The notes under the pieces: model-generated
The model's input: the letters and a program-made list of their open reading frames with translations, nothing else
What the model was told of the DNA's origin: nothing
Databases searched by the model: none
Source: Polluticoccus soli
GTDB lineage: Bacteria; Bacteroidota; Bacteroidia; Chitinophagales; Chitinophagaceae
DNA: 64,000 nt
Direction: 5' to 3'
NCBI RefSeq assembly: GCF_029269745.1
Contig: NZ_JARJHT010000001.1
Span: forward strand, 2,170,001 to 2,234,000
Position numbers and translations under genes: made by a program
Part shown: positions 1-9,426 of the stretch, piece after piece
Layout: the number at the start of each line of letters is the position of its first letter
Numbering within the stretch: position 1 is the stretch's first letter

Positions 1-170
1 TGCTATTAGCCAATTTCTCTTCTCTCTGTTTCCGTTGCTTGTTTTCAAAGAACGTTGTTTTTTGCGTGTTGGATCTGAGTCAGGTTAAGCGATATTACTT
101 TCGGTCGCTTATGCCCTTGGGATATACTTTACATTGCTTTTTTTCTTGCTTTATAAAGCTCTTTAAATCA

Positions 171-197
171 AAAAAACGCTGCCAACAACAGCGTTTT
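171..197 (-). terminator. Rho-independent terminator of the DUF4402 gene
   Basis: A perfect stem (AACGCTG paired with CAGCGTT) encloses a short loop. Read on the minus strand it is followed by a run of T. It sits just downstream of the stop codon of the minus-strand gene at 221-745, so it fits as that gene's terminator. Confidence 0.75.
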
Positions 198-220
198 CTC
201 TATTGGCAAATGAGGATATA

Positions 221-745
221 CTAGTTGTAGTTTACTATTACCTGGAAATCCTGGTCAGAGTCATAGGTGCCTGGCGCCTGACCACCTGTAACATTCAGGG
301 TAGCACCCACTGTAATGGTTTGCTCACCGTTTGCGTCAAGTGTGCCCGTTGGCGACGGATTGCTAACAAACGTGGTTACGTTCATGTTATGTCCGTTGTT
401 GTCATCGAGAACTACAGGAGTAGAGGGCAGGGTAATTGAATAAGTATAGTTTGCCGCCCCGGTCACATCGAATTCCGCAGATGTTACAGTTCCAGGTGTT
501 GCCAGTGGCAGTGTAACACCTCCTGTTTGAGAACGGCTGTTGTTTGTACCCAGTACCACGGTACCGTTGTTTGTGCTATGAACTGCAATGTTACCGAAGT
601 TCATATCGACTGTTTTGCTAATGGCAATTGGCTGGATGATTGTAGCGCTGGTATTAGCACTGGCAGACGATGATTGTTGAGCAAATGCATCTGCTGAAAA
701 AAACATCACTGCTACAACGGCAACTAGAAGTTTGATCTTTTTCAT
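221..745 (-). CDS. DUF4402 domain secreted protein
   Basis: A 174-residue exported protein. Residues 1-23 form a classical signal peptide ending AFAQ. The rest is Ser/Thr/Asn/Gly-rich and beta-predicted, with the pattern typical of DUF4402: an early MNFGNIAV stretch, a central GTVTSAEFDVTG stretch and a C-terminal GTYDSDQDFQVIVNYN ending. DUF4402 proteins are small immunoglobulin-like surface or pilus-type proteins of unknown function in Gram-negative bacteria. The gene stands alone with its own terminator at 171-197 and is divergent from the MbnP-like gene at 915. The role is not known. Surface structure or adhesion is only inference. Confidence 0.85.
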   Translation of the reverse strand: MKKIKLLVAVVAVMFFSADAFAQQSSSASANTSATIIQPIAISKTVDMNFGNIAVHSTNNGTVVLGTNNSRSQTGGVTLPLATPGTVTSAEFDVTGAANYTYSITLPSTPVVLDDNNGHNMNVTTFVSNPSPTGTLDANGEQTITVGATLNVTGGQAPGTYDSDQDFQVIVNYN

Positions 746-914
746 GCGGGCAACTTTTGTGTGTTATTATTAGTTTTTTGTTTTGTATTTGTAAACGCAA
801 TATTACCGCTGAGCTCTAACATTTTGGGTAATCCCATATGTGTTTAACGGCAACTTAACTCCCGATTAACGAGCTATTAACCAGCGCCAAATTCCAACTG
901 AATCCGTAACTTAG

Positions 915-1718
915 ATGTCTTACAATATTATGCAGACAAATAATTATCGTTCAGTTCTAATGGGACTTGCAGCCCTTGGCTTGCTGGCCTCTGGTTGCCG
1001 TAAAAAGGATGATCCGGTTATTGTAGATCCACCTCCGACCCAAAAAGAGGTACACATCAATTTTGTCAACTTTGCAGGCAACGACTCACTAAAGCTGAAT
1101 ACCACGACATATACCAACTCAGCGAATGAACAGTTTACAGTGTCTATTTTTAATTATTACATAAGTAATGTCAGGCTGATAGCTGCAACTGGCAACGACT
1201 ACGTTGAGAAAGAAAGTTACCATCTTGTAAAAGAAGGCATCAACGGTTCGCGACACTTCCACCTCGAAGATGTTCCGCAGGGTGATTACAAAGCAATAAG
1301 TTTTGTAATAGGTGTGGACAGTGCGAAAAACGTAAGTGGTGCCCAGGCTGGCGCTCTTGATGCGAGTAATGGCATGTTCTGGGATTGGAATACTGGTTAC
1401 ATCATGGCAAAAATGGAGGGATCTTCAAATGCATCGACCACTTCTACCAAAACTTTTAAGTACCATACAGGTGGTTTCAAAGGCGAAAATAACGTACTGA
1501 GGACAGTACAATTAGACTTCCCGGTCCCTATCTCTGTAAAAGGTGAGATGAGTGGTGACGTAGCCATAAAGGCGGATCTGTTAAAGTGGTTTGGCCCTGA
1601 GACTATAAGTATAGCGACAGTGAATACCGTAATGATGCCGGGTGCGGATGCTGTCAAGCTTGCCAACAACTATTCTAAAATGTTTAGCATTATTAAAGCA
1701 ACTACAACAAACGAATAA
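915..1718 (+). CDS. MbnP-like lipoprotein, possible copper-binding
   Basis: A 267-residue lipoprotein with an LLASGC lipobox near residue 28. It shows the MbnP-family pattern: an early VHINFVNFAGNDSL strand, an NYYISNVRL stretch, SRHFHLEDVPQGDYKAISFVIGVD in the middle, and FWDWNTGYIMAKMEG further on. MbnP proteins are periplasmic partners of the dihaem protein MbnH in methanotrophs, where they bind copper. Bacteroidota homologues usually sit beside a cytochrome c peroxidase-type gene. None is present here. Instead a 129-residue lipoprotein follows after 2 bp, so the two probably form an operon. The start could be 915 or the ATG at 930; both keep the signal peptide. Copper binding is inferred from the family only. 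Confidence 0.75.
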   Translation: MSYNIMQTNNYRSVLMGLAALGLLASGCRKKDDPVIVDPPPTQKEVHINFVNFAGNDSLKLNTTTYTNSANEQFTVSIFNYYISNVRLIAATGNDYVEKESYHLVKEGINGSRHFHLEDVPQGDYKAISFVIGVDSAKNVSGAQAGALDASNGMFWDWNTGYIMAKMEGSSNASTTSTKTFKYHTGGFKGENNVLRTVQLDFPVPISVKGEMSGDVAIKADLLKWFGPETISIATVNTVMMPGADAVKLANNYSKMFSIIKATTTNE

Positions 1719-1720
1719 TT

Positions 1721-2110
1721 ATGAAAGCAGTATTGTCAATAGCAGCAGGATTGATCCTTAGTTTTTCTCTGGCAAGCTGCGAGAGAGATGACCCAGATCC
1801 TGTTGCAGGCAAAGGAGGTAACGCCATTTTAAAAGTTACTCCGCAGCACCATGGAAAGAACATTGATTCCTGCACGATTTATATAAAATACAATGCGCAG
1901 GATAAGCCGGCAACATTCGACGACTCTGTAAAATGTGTTATGGAAGGCGGCAAGCCGGTAGCGACTTTCTCAGGGCTCAAAAAAGGCAAATACTACCTGT
2001 TTGGCTTTGGATGGGATCCATCAATTGGTATGAACGTTAAAGGTGGTGCGCCCTATACTATAACCCAGGAAAGCACGCAAAGCTATAATCTGGCTGTTAC
2101 GGAAGATTAG
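1721..2110 (+). CDS. Small lipoprotein in operon with MbnP-like gene
   Basis: A 129-residue lipoprotein with signal peptide and lipobox SLASC at about residues 16-20. The mature part looks like one beta-sandwich domain: ILKVTPQHHGKNIDSCTIYIKYNAQ, then FSGLKKGKYYLFGFGWD, resembling a carboxypeptidase-regulatory or Ig-like fold. Two His residues follow TPQ and two Cys lie in the mature part (CTIY, KCVM). It starts 2 bp after the MbnP-like stop codon, so it is almost certainly co-transcribed and may work with that protein at the outer membrane. I do not recognise the family. Confidence 0.7.
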   Translation: MKAVLSIAAGLILSFSLASCERDDPDPVAGKGGNAILKVTPQHHGKNIDSCTIYIKYNAQDKPATFDDSVKCVMEGGKPVATFSGLKKGKYYLFGFGWDPSIGMNVKGGAPYTITQESTQSYNLAVTED

Positions 2111-2129
2111 AGATCACGGTTGTCCAACA

Positions 2130-2972
2130 TTAGTTATCGAGTTTTATCTCGAATAGCTTTGGCCAGTTCTTGCCAGTAATGAAGATCCGGTTGCCTTGTT
2201 TATCATAGGCTATGCCGTTAAGGGTTTCTGGAGCAGATTCGTCGCCAGGTATCGGTTGCGGGATGTTTGTTCTTGAGCGAAGGTCTCCAAGGTTGGTTTG
2301 GCCTACCACTTTACCGGTGGACGGATCTATTTTTAGGATAAGGTCGGTCTGCCACTGGTTGGCGTAGATGTAACCTTTTATGAATTCCAGTTCATTGATG
2401 TTGCTGACCGGACCGTAATTGTCTGATACGCTGAGCTTTTTTGTCTCTTTAAGACTTGTTGGGTCGAGGAAATAAAGATTGCTGCTGCCGTCGCCGTAGA
2501 TGATAGATGTTCCGTCATTTGTCATTCCCCAGCCTTCAGCCGTGGACATCGGGAAAGTCTGAAGCAGTGCTAAGGTCTTCTGGTCGTAAATGAAGCCGGT
2601 TTTTTCCCTGTACGTCAGCTGGTAGATCTTGCCATTGAGTACAGTGATACCTTCACCGAAGTATTTATTTTCCATTTTTTGTTGTTGGACAACTTTACCG
2701 GTTGCAAGTTCGGCTTTGCGTATGTCAGATTTGCCATACTGTCCCACACTTTCGTACAGCTGCCCGTCGATATATTCAAGTCCCTCGGTAAATGCACCGG
2801 TGTCGTGAGGATACTCCTTGACAAGGGTGTAACTGATAGCTGGCGTGGGCGCAGCTTCAGACGATGAGTCTGTGCTGCTTACGTTATCAGCTTGCTGGTC
2901 TTTGCATGACATCAGGAATAGTACAGAAGGTAATAGAGCAAGGCTTGCGAGCTTCAGGTATGGCTTCATCAT
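2130..2972 (-). CDS. Glutaminyl-peptide cyclotransferase (glutamine cyclotransferase family)
   Basis: A 280-residue lipoprotein (lipobox LMSCK near residue 23). The mature sequence is the five-bladed propeller of the plant/bacterial glutamine cyclotransferase family: PHDTGAFTEGLEYIDGQLYESVGQYGKSDIRK, then FGEGITVLNGKIYQLTYREKTGF, GWGMTNDGTSIIYGDGSS, NINELEFIKGYIYANQWQTD, and ETLNGIAYDKQGNRIFITGKNWPKLFEI. These enzymes turn N-terminal glutamine into pyroglutamate. In Bacteroidota this matures secreted proteins whose signal cleavage exposes Gln, and several exported proteins in this window end their signal peptide with A-Q. The gene is convergent with the operon at 915-2110, with 19 bp between the stop codons. 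Confidence 0.88.
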   Translation of the reverse strand: MMKPYLKLASLALLPSVLFLMSCKDQQADNVSSTDSSSEAAPTPAISYTLVKEYPHDTGAFTEGLEYIDGQLYESVGQYGKSDIRKAELATGKVVQQQKMENKYFGEGITVLNGKIYQLTYREKTGFIYDQKTLALLQTFPMSTAEGWGMTNDGTSIIYGDGSSNLYFLDPTSLKETKKLSVSDNYGPVSNINELEFIKGYIYANQWQTDLILKIDPSTGKVVGQTNLGDLRSRTNIPQPIPGDESAPETLNGIAYDKQGNRIFITGKNWPKLFEIKLDN

Positions 2973-3003
2973 TGGCTGTTTACTTGGCGAATATAAGTCG
3001 TTT

Positions 3004-3036
3004 ATAAAAAAGTAGCGGCTTCCATGAAGCCGCTAC
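3004..3036 (-). terminator. Terminator of the first DUF4382 gene
   Basis: A perfect 11 bp stem (GTAGCGGCTTC paired with GAAGCCGCTAC) around a 3-nt loop. On the minus strand it is followed by six T. It lies 23 bp downstream of the stop of the minus-strand gene at 3059-3868. Confidence 0.8.
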
Positions 3037-3058
3037 AGTACAAAGTGAATTGAATTCC

Positions 3059-3868
3059 CTATAAATGCAGTAAGATAGTTCCGACGTCTGTCGTAGTGCC
3101 GTATTGCACCTGCACGTTTGCCACTGTGGTATCTACAAAGCTTACCACACCTGCATCAAGCATTACGCTGTAGGTACCAGCAGGCAATCCGGCAAAAGCA
3201 TAACCACCGGTTGTGATGTCAGGTACTGCTGAGAATGTATCGGGGCCATTTATGGCATATACTGTTATTAGTGCAGACAGCGGCAATGCTACACCTTTGA
3301 TCTTACCGTTGGTGAGTGCAGAATAAGCACGGATAACAGGTTTAAGCATGTATTTGCCATTGCCGGTTTCATGTACCGATTTACCTGCATCAAAGTCGAT
3401 CCAAAAATCATAAGACTGATTTGCCTGTAACGACTGGTTCAGGTTCAGCTTTACGCCGCTTGTCTGTCCCGATGGAGTTGTCATTGCATACGACTGTCCA
3501 CCTACATCTACTGAATTGTTAGTTCCCAGTACGAGACGGATCTGCTCGATGGTGCCCGTTGGAAGGTTAGTTGTGAGTAACAGGGTATCAATGCCATTGC
3601 TGAAATCCAGAAGGTCGTAAACACCCGGGCGGATAGGCGTTAATGTAACGGCGCTGCTGCCTTGCATGGTTACTTCTACTCTCTGAATATCTACATATAC
3701 GTGTTCGTAATCTGCTGGCGCGTCAGTTAGATGCATATTCACTTTTGCTGTTGCCGAAGTGTTGTCATCATCGTTGCCTTTGCTGCACGAAGTCATTGTG
3801 GAGGCACAAACGCCGATCAATAACGCAAATAGAGTGGTCCTAATCATAAATGGATAATTTATCGCCAA
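3059..3868 (-). CDS. DUF4382 domain lipoprotein (paralogue A)
   Basis: A 269-residue lipoprotein (MTSCSKG lipobox). Residues about 40-190 carry the DUF4382 pattern: VNMHLTDAPADYEHVYVDIQRVEVTM, RPGVYDLLDFSNGIDTLL, QIRLVLGTNNSV and YDFWIDFDAGKSVHETGNGKYMLKPVIRAY. The C-terminal ~70 residues look like a carboxypeptidase-regulatory, prealbumin-like beta domain (GGYAFAGLPAGTYSVMLDAG). The function of DUF4382 is unknown. The next gene upstream, 4017-4829, is a close paralogue on the same strand, so the pair is a tandem duplication. A strong terminator follows at 3004-3036. Confidence 0.85.
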   Translation of the reverse strand: MAINYPFMIRTTLFALLIGVCASTMTSCSKGNDDDNTSATAKVNMHLTDAPADYEHVYVDIQRVEVTMQGSSAVTLTPIRPGVYDLLDFSNGIDTLLLTTNLPTGTIEQIRLVLGTNNSVDVGGQSYAMTTPSGQTSGVKLNLNQSLQANQSYDFWIDFDAGKSVHETGNGKYMLKPVIRAYSALTNGKIKGVALPLSALITVYAINGPDTFSAVPDITTGGYAFAGLPAGTYSVMLDAGVVSFVDTTVANVQVQYGTTTDVGTILLHL

Positions 3869-4016
3869 TAAAGCAAATCTGATACCAGTTTCGGGAAGGG
3901 AAATCAGTACGGATTGCTGTTTTGGCTAATGTTAACTTGTTTGTTTCAGATTTTCAGTTTCTTAGATCGTGTAAATAAATAGGGGTGGCCGGTAAACAAG
4001 CAACGGCAATCTCTCC

Positions 4017-4829
4017 CTATGGCACTAGCGTTACTGCACCGAGATTGGTCTCAACGCCAAAGGTCACCGGAACATTGAGGTACATAGTATCTTTTAATGT
4101 AGTATCCCCGGCATCGAACAGGACGTTGTAGTTGGCCTGAGGCAAACCACTTATAAGGAAAAATCCATCTGTAACTTCAGGAATGGCCGAAAAGGTATCC
4201 ACACCATTGATCGCATACACGGTTGCGAGCGCGCTAAGTGGTAATACAAAGCCCTTTATCCTACCGTTAGTCAATGCAGAGTAAGCCCGTACAACTGGTT
4301 TCAGCATATACTTGCCATTACCTGTTTGATGGATGGATTTTGCGGCATCAAAATCGATCCAGATGTTATATGCGTTACCTGCCACAAGTGAGTCGTGAAG
4401 GTTAAGCTTGATGCCACTTGTTTGACCCGAAGGTGTAATCAGTGGATAACTTATATTATTCACAACAACAGAGTTATTGCTGCCTAATATAAGCCTGATC
4501 TGCTCAATAGAACCGGAAGGAACATCTGCACGCGCCAGCAGGGTATCGGTACCGTTGCTGAACTTCAGGAGGTCATAGATACCCGGACGGATCGCGTTCA
4601 GGGTTACCGGGCTTTGACCGTCCATTGTTACTTCAACAGACTGGATATCCAGGTAAACCGCATCGTAGTCGCCAGGACCATCAGTCAGGTACATACTTAA
4701 CGAGGACTTGCCCGTATTGGGGTTGTTGGGGTTGTTGGGATCGTTTGTGGTGTTATCGTCTTTCGAACACGAGGTCGCAAATGCGCACAATGCCATTGCT
4801 GCAATGGCTAACAGTTGTTTTTTCATCAT
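4017..4829 (-). CDS. DUF4382 domain lipoprotein (paralogue B)
   Basis: A 270-residue lipoprotein (FATSCSKD lipobox) with a short Asn/Pro linker (NDPNNPNNPNTG) before the DUF4382 domain. Aligned by eye with its neighbour at 3059-3868, the two match almost without gaps through SxYLTDGPGDYDAVYLDIQSVEVTM, GIYDLLKFSNGTDTLL, the NSV stretch, IDFDAAKSIHQTGNGKYMLKP and the C-terminal regulatory-like domain. The 148 bp between them holds no clear terminator, so one transcript could cover both. Role unknown; probably cell-surface. Confidence 0.85.
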   Translation of the reverse strand: MMKKQLLAIAAMALCAFATSCSKDDNTTNDPNNPNNPNTGKSSLSMYLTDGPGDYDAVYLDIQSVEVTMDGQSPVTLNAIRPGIYDLLKFSNGTDTLLARADVPSGSIEQIRLILGSNNSVVVNNISYPLITPSGQTSGIKLNLHDSLVAGNAYNIWIDFDAAKSIHQTGNGKYMLKPVVRAYSALTNGRIKGFVLPLSALATVYAINGVDTFSAIPEVTDGFFLISGLPQANYNVLFDAGDTTLKDTMYLNVPVTFGVETNLGAVTLVP

Positions 4830-4971
4830 CTTGATTTGCTGAGTTTACTAAAAAATTGTGCCGTCATTTTTTGCAACACATTGTTATTTAAAGTTTTACA
4901 ATGCAAGACAACGTTTTGACCCCGTGTGCTATCGTATTTTTCCTTACATTAGTGAGCTTATAACCGACCTT

Positions 4972-5748
4972 ATGATGAATAGAAACCTCGCAATAACGTT
5001 CCTGTTCAGCTGTCTCCTCCTGGCGACCCACGGCTGCAAAAAGGAGAATGAACACACCGACGTAACCTTGATCAACCACATCAATACGCCGATAACGTTC
5101 GATATATATGGTAGCAAGGATGACTACAATGAAGGCAAGAACCGCATTATGCGCAAGGTGTTGCAGTACAACGAGGTCCTGGTTATGACCAAAGAAGAAC
5201 TGCCTGCCAATAAAACCTACTATGCCGATTGGTACGACGACAATCATTTCTATAACAACTGGTTCAATGATGCATCGAAACCCGAAAGGGCATTTGTGGC
5301 ATTTACAACTACGCCTGGTAAAAACACGTTTTACATAGAGCCTGATACCAAGGGTAATGCAAAAACGGTGTTTCTCGATAAGACCGGCACTAGTACCAAC
5401 TGGAAAGCAGTAGACGCTTTTCAAGGTAGCGCTGCTACCACCTATGTTTCGGTGTGGAATGACCTGACCGAAAACGAGCGCGTACATGAGGTCTCAGTTC
5501 GTAAGGACTTTACTGCTTTGTATAGCTATTTGGATACATTAGGTACTCCCAATACCAAAACATACGAGTTCAAAGTGCATAACGCCGATATGGGTTATAT
5601 CGAATTATTGAACAGCAATGGTTCTTATCTCCAGGCAGGTTCTCTGCCGGTGAGCACTAAGCCCGGGTATGTGAGCACCTCTACTGACTCGATCATGGCG
5701 CTGCTGCCAACTTCAGACTACTATTTCATGCTGGTAAAGCAGAAGTAA
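4972..5748 (+). CDS. Lipoprotein of unknown function
   Basis: A 258-residue lipoprotein starting MMNRN with lipobox ATHGC at about residues 17-22. An upstream in-frame TTG/ATG at 4858 would add 38 residues without a signal sequence, so I prefer the ATG at 4972. The mature part is beta-rich: TLINHINTPITFDIYGSKDDY near the start suggests an immunoglobulin-like strand, and it ends with SDYYFMLVKQK. I recognise no domain. It is divergent from the DUF4382 pair and abuts the minus-strand small gene at 5750. Confidence 0.75.
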   Translation: MMNRNLAITFLFSCLLLATHGCKKENEHTDVTLINHINTPITFDIYGSKDDYNEGKNRIMRKVLQYNEVLVMTKEELPANKTYYADWYDDNHFYNNWFNDASKPERAFVAFTTTPGKNTFYIEPDTKGNAKTVFLDKTGTSTNWKAVDAFQGSAATTYVSVWNDLTENERVHEVSVRKDFTALYSYLDTLGTPNTKTYEFKVHNADMGYIELLNSNGSYLQAGSLPVSTKPGYVSTSTDSIMALLPTSDYYFMLVKQK

Positions 5749-5749
5749 A

Positions 5750-5941
5750 CTACCTCAAAGCCATTTTCTGACGGGCAATGTCTCGCACATTATTGACCAC
5801 CAGCCATTGGTAAAATGGCTCTATGTCTTTTGTGGCGTGTTTGATGACCTGGCCAGATTTCAGGGAAATGATGAAGGTATCTATGCTCAGGATGAAGGCC
5901 GATAATTCATCGGCGCGGTAAGGAAAATTGGTGGTGAACAT
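5750..5941 (-). CDS. Small conserved-looking protein, 63 residues
   Basis: A 63-residue protein without signal peptide. The sequence has a beta-beta-alpha look: FIISLKSGQVIKHATKDIEPFYQWLVVNNVRDI. The pattern of a short ligand-like strand pair followed by an amphipathic helix is common among small cytosolic proteins of Bacteroidota, but I cannot name it. The stop codon lies 1 bp from the stop of the convergent lipoprotein gene at 4972-5748. It could be a chance frame, though the composition looks like real protein. Confidence 0.55.
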   Translation of the reverse strand: MFTTNFPYRADELSAFILSIDTFIISLKSGQVIKHATKDIEPFYQWLVVNNVRDIARQKMALR

Positions 5942-6276
5942 GGTGTCTCTCTTATCTTACTGCTAAGTTAACAACTTAATAACAAAAAACTAATATCTCC
6001 ATCACGATTACCTCATAGTATTTATCCACATCGATCAAGCAGATACATATTTTCTCGTGTGACAATGTGGGGAACTCATCCTCAAACACCACAACTATTG
6101 AAAATTACAACCCTGTATTTACGCGGGTTTCAGCGGGTAGTGTGGACTGGCATCCTTTTTTCTATACTATATATAGTACAGGTTGTATTCAACTTATAGG
6201 CGCAGGACTTGCCTATCTGATGAGGGTGCATGGCCGTACCTTGAGAAAGGGGCTGCCTGCGCCTCTTTTTTTGTAC
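5942..6276. other. Gene-free stretch between 5750 and 6277 genes
   Basis: No convincing reading frame; plus-strand frames here are shadows of the metallo-hydrolase gene. A lone consensus DnaA box (TTATCCACA) lies near 6022. An imperfect stem (AAAGGGGC with GCCTCTTT) followed by seven T lies near 6245-6272 and could stop plus-strand transcription. Nothing else is evident. Confidence 0.5.
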
Positions 6277-7134
6277 CTACCCGTTATACTTCATATCCAG
6301 GTCGTGCATGGTAAAGGTTTCCTTTACCCGGATACCCCGGTCGGTATTTTGCAGGGTACAGCACTCGATCTTTGGGTCGTGCTCGAAGAACAGCACCCAG
6401 TTTTCGTTTACAGCCTGCTCCAGCAACTGGTGTTTTTCTTTCAACGTGTCGATCGGGCGCATATCATAAGCCATTACCCAGGGCATAGACACATGGGCCA
6501 CGCTTGGTATCAGGTCTGCGCAATAAAGTATAGTGGTATTATTGAACTGGATCTGCGGCAGCATCATGGCATCGGTGTGGCCATTTACGATGCGGATATT
6601 GATATCCTTGATCCATTCTCCGCCATCCGAAGCGTCAATAAAATGAAACCGGGAAGCTTCCTGCAGCGGCAAAATATTCTCTTTCAGGAAAGATGCCTTT
6701 TCGCGTTCGTTGGGGTTGGTGGCTGCCTGCCAGTGCTTTTCGTTCGACCAGTAAGTGGCGTTCGGGAAAGCAGGAACCAGCTTATCGCCCTCGCGTTTTA
6801 TCGCACCACCACAATGGTCAAAATGCAGGTGGGTGAGGAATACATCGGTTATATCTTCGGGCGTGTAGCCATGCTTGGCCAGCGATTTTTCGAGCGTGTC
6901 ATCGCCATGCGGCTGATAGTAGCTAAAGAACTTTTCATCCTGCTTGGTGCCCATGCCGGTGTCGACCAGTATGCGGTAGTTGCCGTGATCGATCAGCAGG
7001 CAGCGCATAGCCCAGGTGCACATGTTATTCTCGTCTGATGGATTCGCTTTGTTCCACATGCTTTTGGGCACAACGCCATGCATCGCACCACCATCCAGTT
7101 TGAAATATCCTGCGTTTACGCTAAAAAGTCTCAT
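6277..7134 (-). CDS. MBL-fold metallo-hydrolase
   Basis: A 285-residue cytosolic enzyme of the metallo-beta-lactamase fold. The metal-binding motif is HLHFDHCGG. A further metal ligand candidate is the His of IVNGHTDAM, then the D of LYCADLIPS and the H of FFEHDPKI. Layout and length match the quorum-quenching lactonase/YtnP-like branch of N-acyl homoserine lactonase-type hydrolases, though substrate cannot be read from sequence. The start codon is 1 bp downstream of the stop of the MFS transporter gene at 7136-8470, so the two are almost certainly one operon, and the transporter may move a substrate or product. Confidence 0.88.
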   Translation of the reverse strand: MRLFSVNAGYFKLDGGAMHGVVPKSMWNKANPSDENNMCTWAMRCLLIDHGNYRILVDTGMGTKQDEKFFSYYQPHGDDTLEKSLAKHGYTPEDITDVFLTHLHFDHCGGAIKREGDKLVPAFPNATYWSNEKHWQAATNPNEREKASFLKENILPLQEASRFHFIDASDGGEWIKDINIRIVNGHTDAMMLPQIQFNNTTILYCADLIPSVAHVSMPWVMAYDMRPIDTLKEKHQLLEQAVNENWVLFFEHDPKIECCTLQNTDRGIRVKETFTMHDLDMKYNG

Positions 7135-7135
7135 C

Positions 7136-8470
<1,335 letters not shown>

Positions 8471-8941
8471 GAGTTGTGATAGCGGCTAAGATAGACAATT
8501 AGTATTATTCATATCTGATGATAGCATTTGTTGCCGTTTTTGTCATGAAATAAAATTACTCATGCATCAATGTCGCATCAAACTGTAACCGGGTTATCTG
8601 TGTAGTAAGTGTTTGTGATGGAATTGTTTGTTTCATAGTTGTTCTCATGGTTTGTTCTTTTTGTTGTCTTTTGTTGTCATTTTACTGTCTGAACCAGAAT
8701 TCGTGGAATTAAAGAATTAGTAGAATTCAGGCCATTCCTACATTCTATAAATTCCAGTTCAGACGGATTTTGTTACAAATGACGCAGGGGCGGATGTAAG
8801 AAAGGCTTGCCTGTACTGCATTTGGTCTTCAATTTGTCCGCTTTTGTTGTCTTTTTTTAAGGTGCTCACGAGATCGCTGTGGCTAAGTTGTGTCAATTTG
8901 TTGCCGTGCCAGTACCCCCTCACGCCTTGTAACATTCTCCC

Positions 8942-9067
8942 CTTGTCATCCCGAGTTGCCGAGGTTGATGGAGGTCCATAAAATGACGCGAGGGATCCCG
9001 CGCAACGTGGGATCCCTCGCAATAAGCGTTGTTTGTCGATTGAGCTGTCGTGGCTCGGGATGACAAG
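8942..9067. repeat. 126 bp MITE-like element with 14 bp terminal inverted repeats
   Basis: The ends are perfect 14 bp inverted repeats (CTTGTCATCCCGAG at 8942-8955 and its complement at 9054-9067). Inside, a second perfect 12 bp inverted pair (GCGAGGGATCCC at 8988-8999 and complement at 9009-9020) brackets a 9-nt loop. The RNA would fold into a long cruciform. Frames across it give protein of the type seen as false ORFs in many Bacteroidota genomes. It has no coding capacity for a transposase, so it would need to be moved in trans. Confidence 0.75.
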
Positions 9068-9146
9068 TGATAAGGTTGTCAGTTTTCATTACTGCAAATA
9101 TACAACAAATTTTACATTAAATGAGCTATGGAATATTTCAGGAAAG

Positions 9147-9364
9147 CTCCCCTCCTTAGCTAAGGAGGGGCAGTTTGCAGAGAGCCTGGACGGCTCGTTG
9201 CAAACCGGGGTGGTTGGATGGCTGAATTGCGTTCCATCAGCTGAAATCTCACTCCTTAGCATTCAACCACCCCAACCGGCAACGGGCTGTCGGCCCTCTG
9301 CCGGTGTCCCCCGCCTCTTGTTGATGATTTTTAATTTGCAAGGCTCCTCATCTGAGGAGGGGAG
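9147..9364. repeat. 218 bp inverted-repeat element with palindromic ends
   Basis: Outer 9 bp inverted repeats CTCCCCTCC (9147) and GGAGGGGAG (9356-9364). The left end is itself a perfect 22 bp palindrome (9149-9170), and the right end a 16 bp near-palindrome (9344-9359). Internally GGGGTGGTTG near 9207 is mirrored by CAACCACCCC near 9262. Such nested structure suggests a non-autonomous element or remnant of a larger one. No intact gene lies inside. Confidence 0.65.
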
Positions 9365-9426
9365 TTTGGGAGATTCACTTTGTACTGTCAGGAATGCTAA
9401 TTTAGCAGCCCAAACAAACCTAACTC

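Larger units (their letters stand above)
8471..9426. other. Long gene-free, repeat-bearing intergenic region
   Basis: Nearly 1 kb with no convincing gene. It holds two separate inverted-repeat elements, listed at 8942-9067 and 9147-9364. The open frames at 8759-9022 (minus) and 9033-9527 (plus) run straight through these repeats and have repeat-derived composition, so I reject them. The first 470 bp (8471-8940) are AT-rich, with T/G-rich runs around 8600-8680, and show nothing specific. The promoter of the MFS gene (minus) and that of the hydrolase at 9427 (plus) should lie at the two ends. Confidence 0.7.

Noticed and set aside
39-224. 61-residue plus frame at the left edge
   Set aside because: Cys/Phe-rich, no domain, and it runs across the terminator of the minus-strand gene at 221.
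6022-6030. Single TTATCCACA DnaA box
   Set aside because: One box alone, with no partners or AT-rich unwinding region, cannot support an origin.
6067-7038. 323-residue plus-strand frame
   Set aside because: Complement shadow of the metallo-hydrolase gene (6277-7134), which has clear metal motifs on the minus strand.
8759-9022. 87-residue minus-strand frame with FYGPPSTSATRDDK
   Set aside because: It lies over the 126 bp inverted-repeat element and its protein is repeat-derived.
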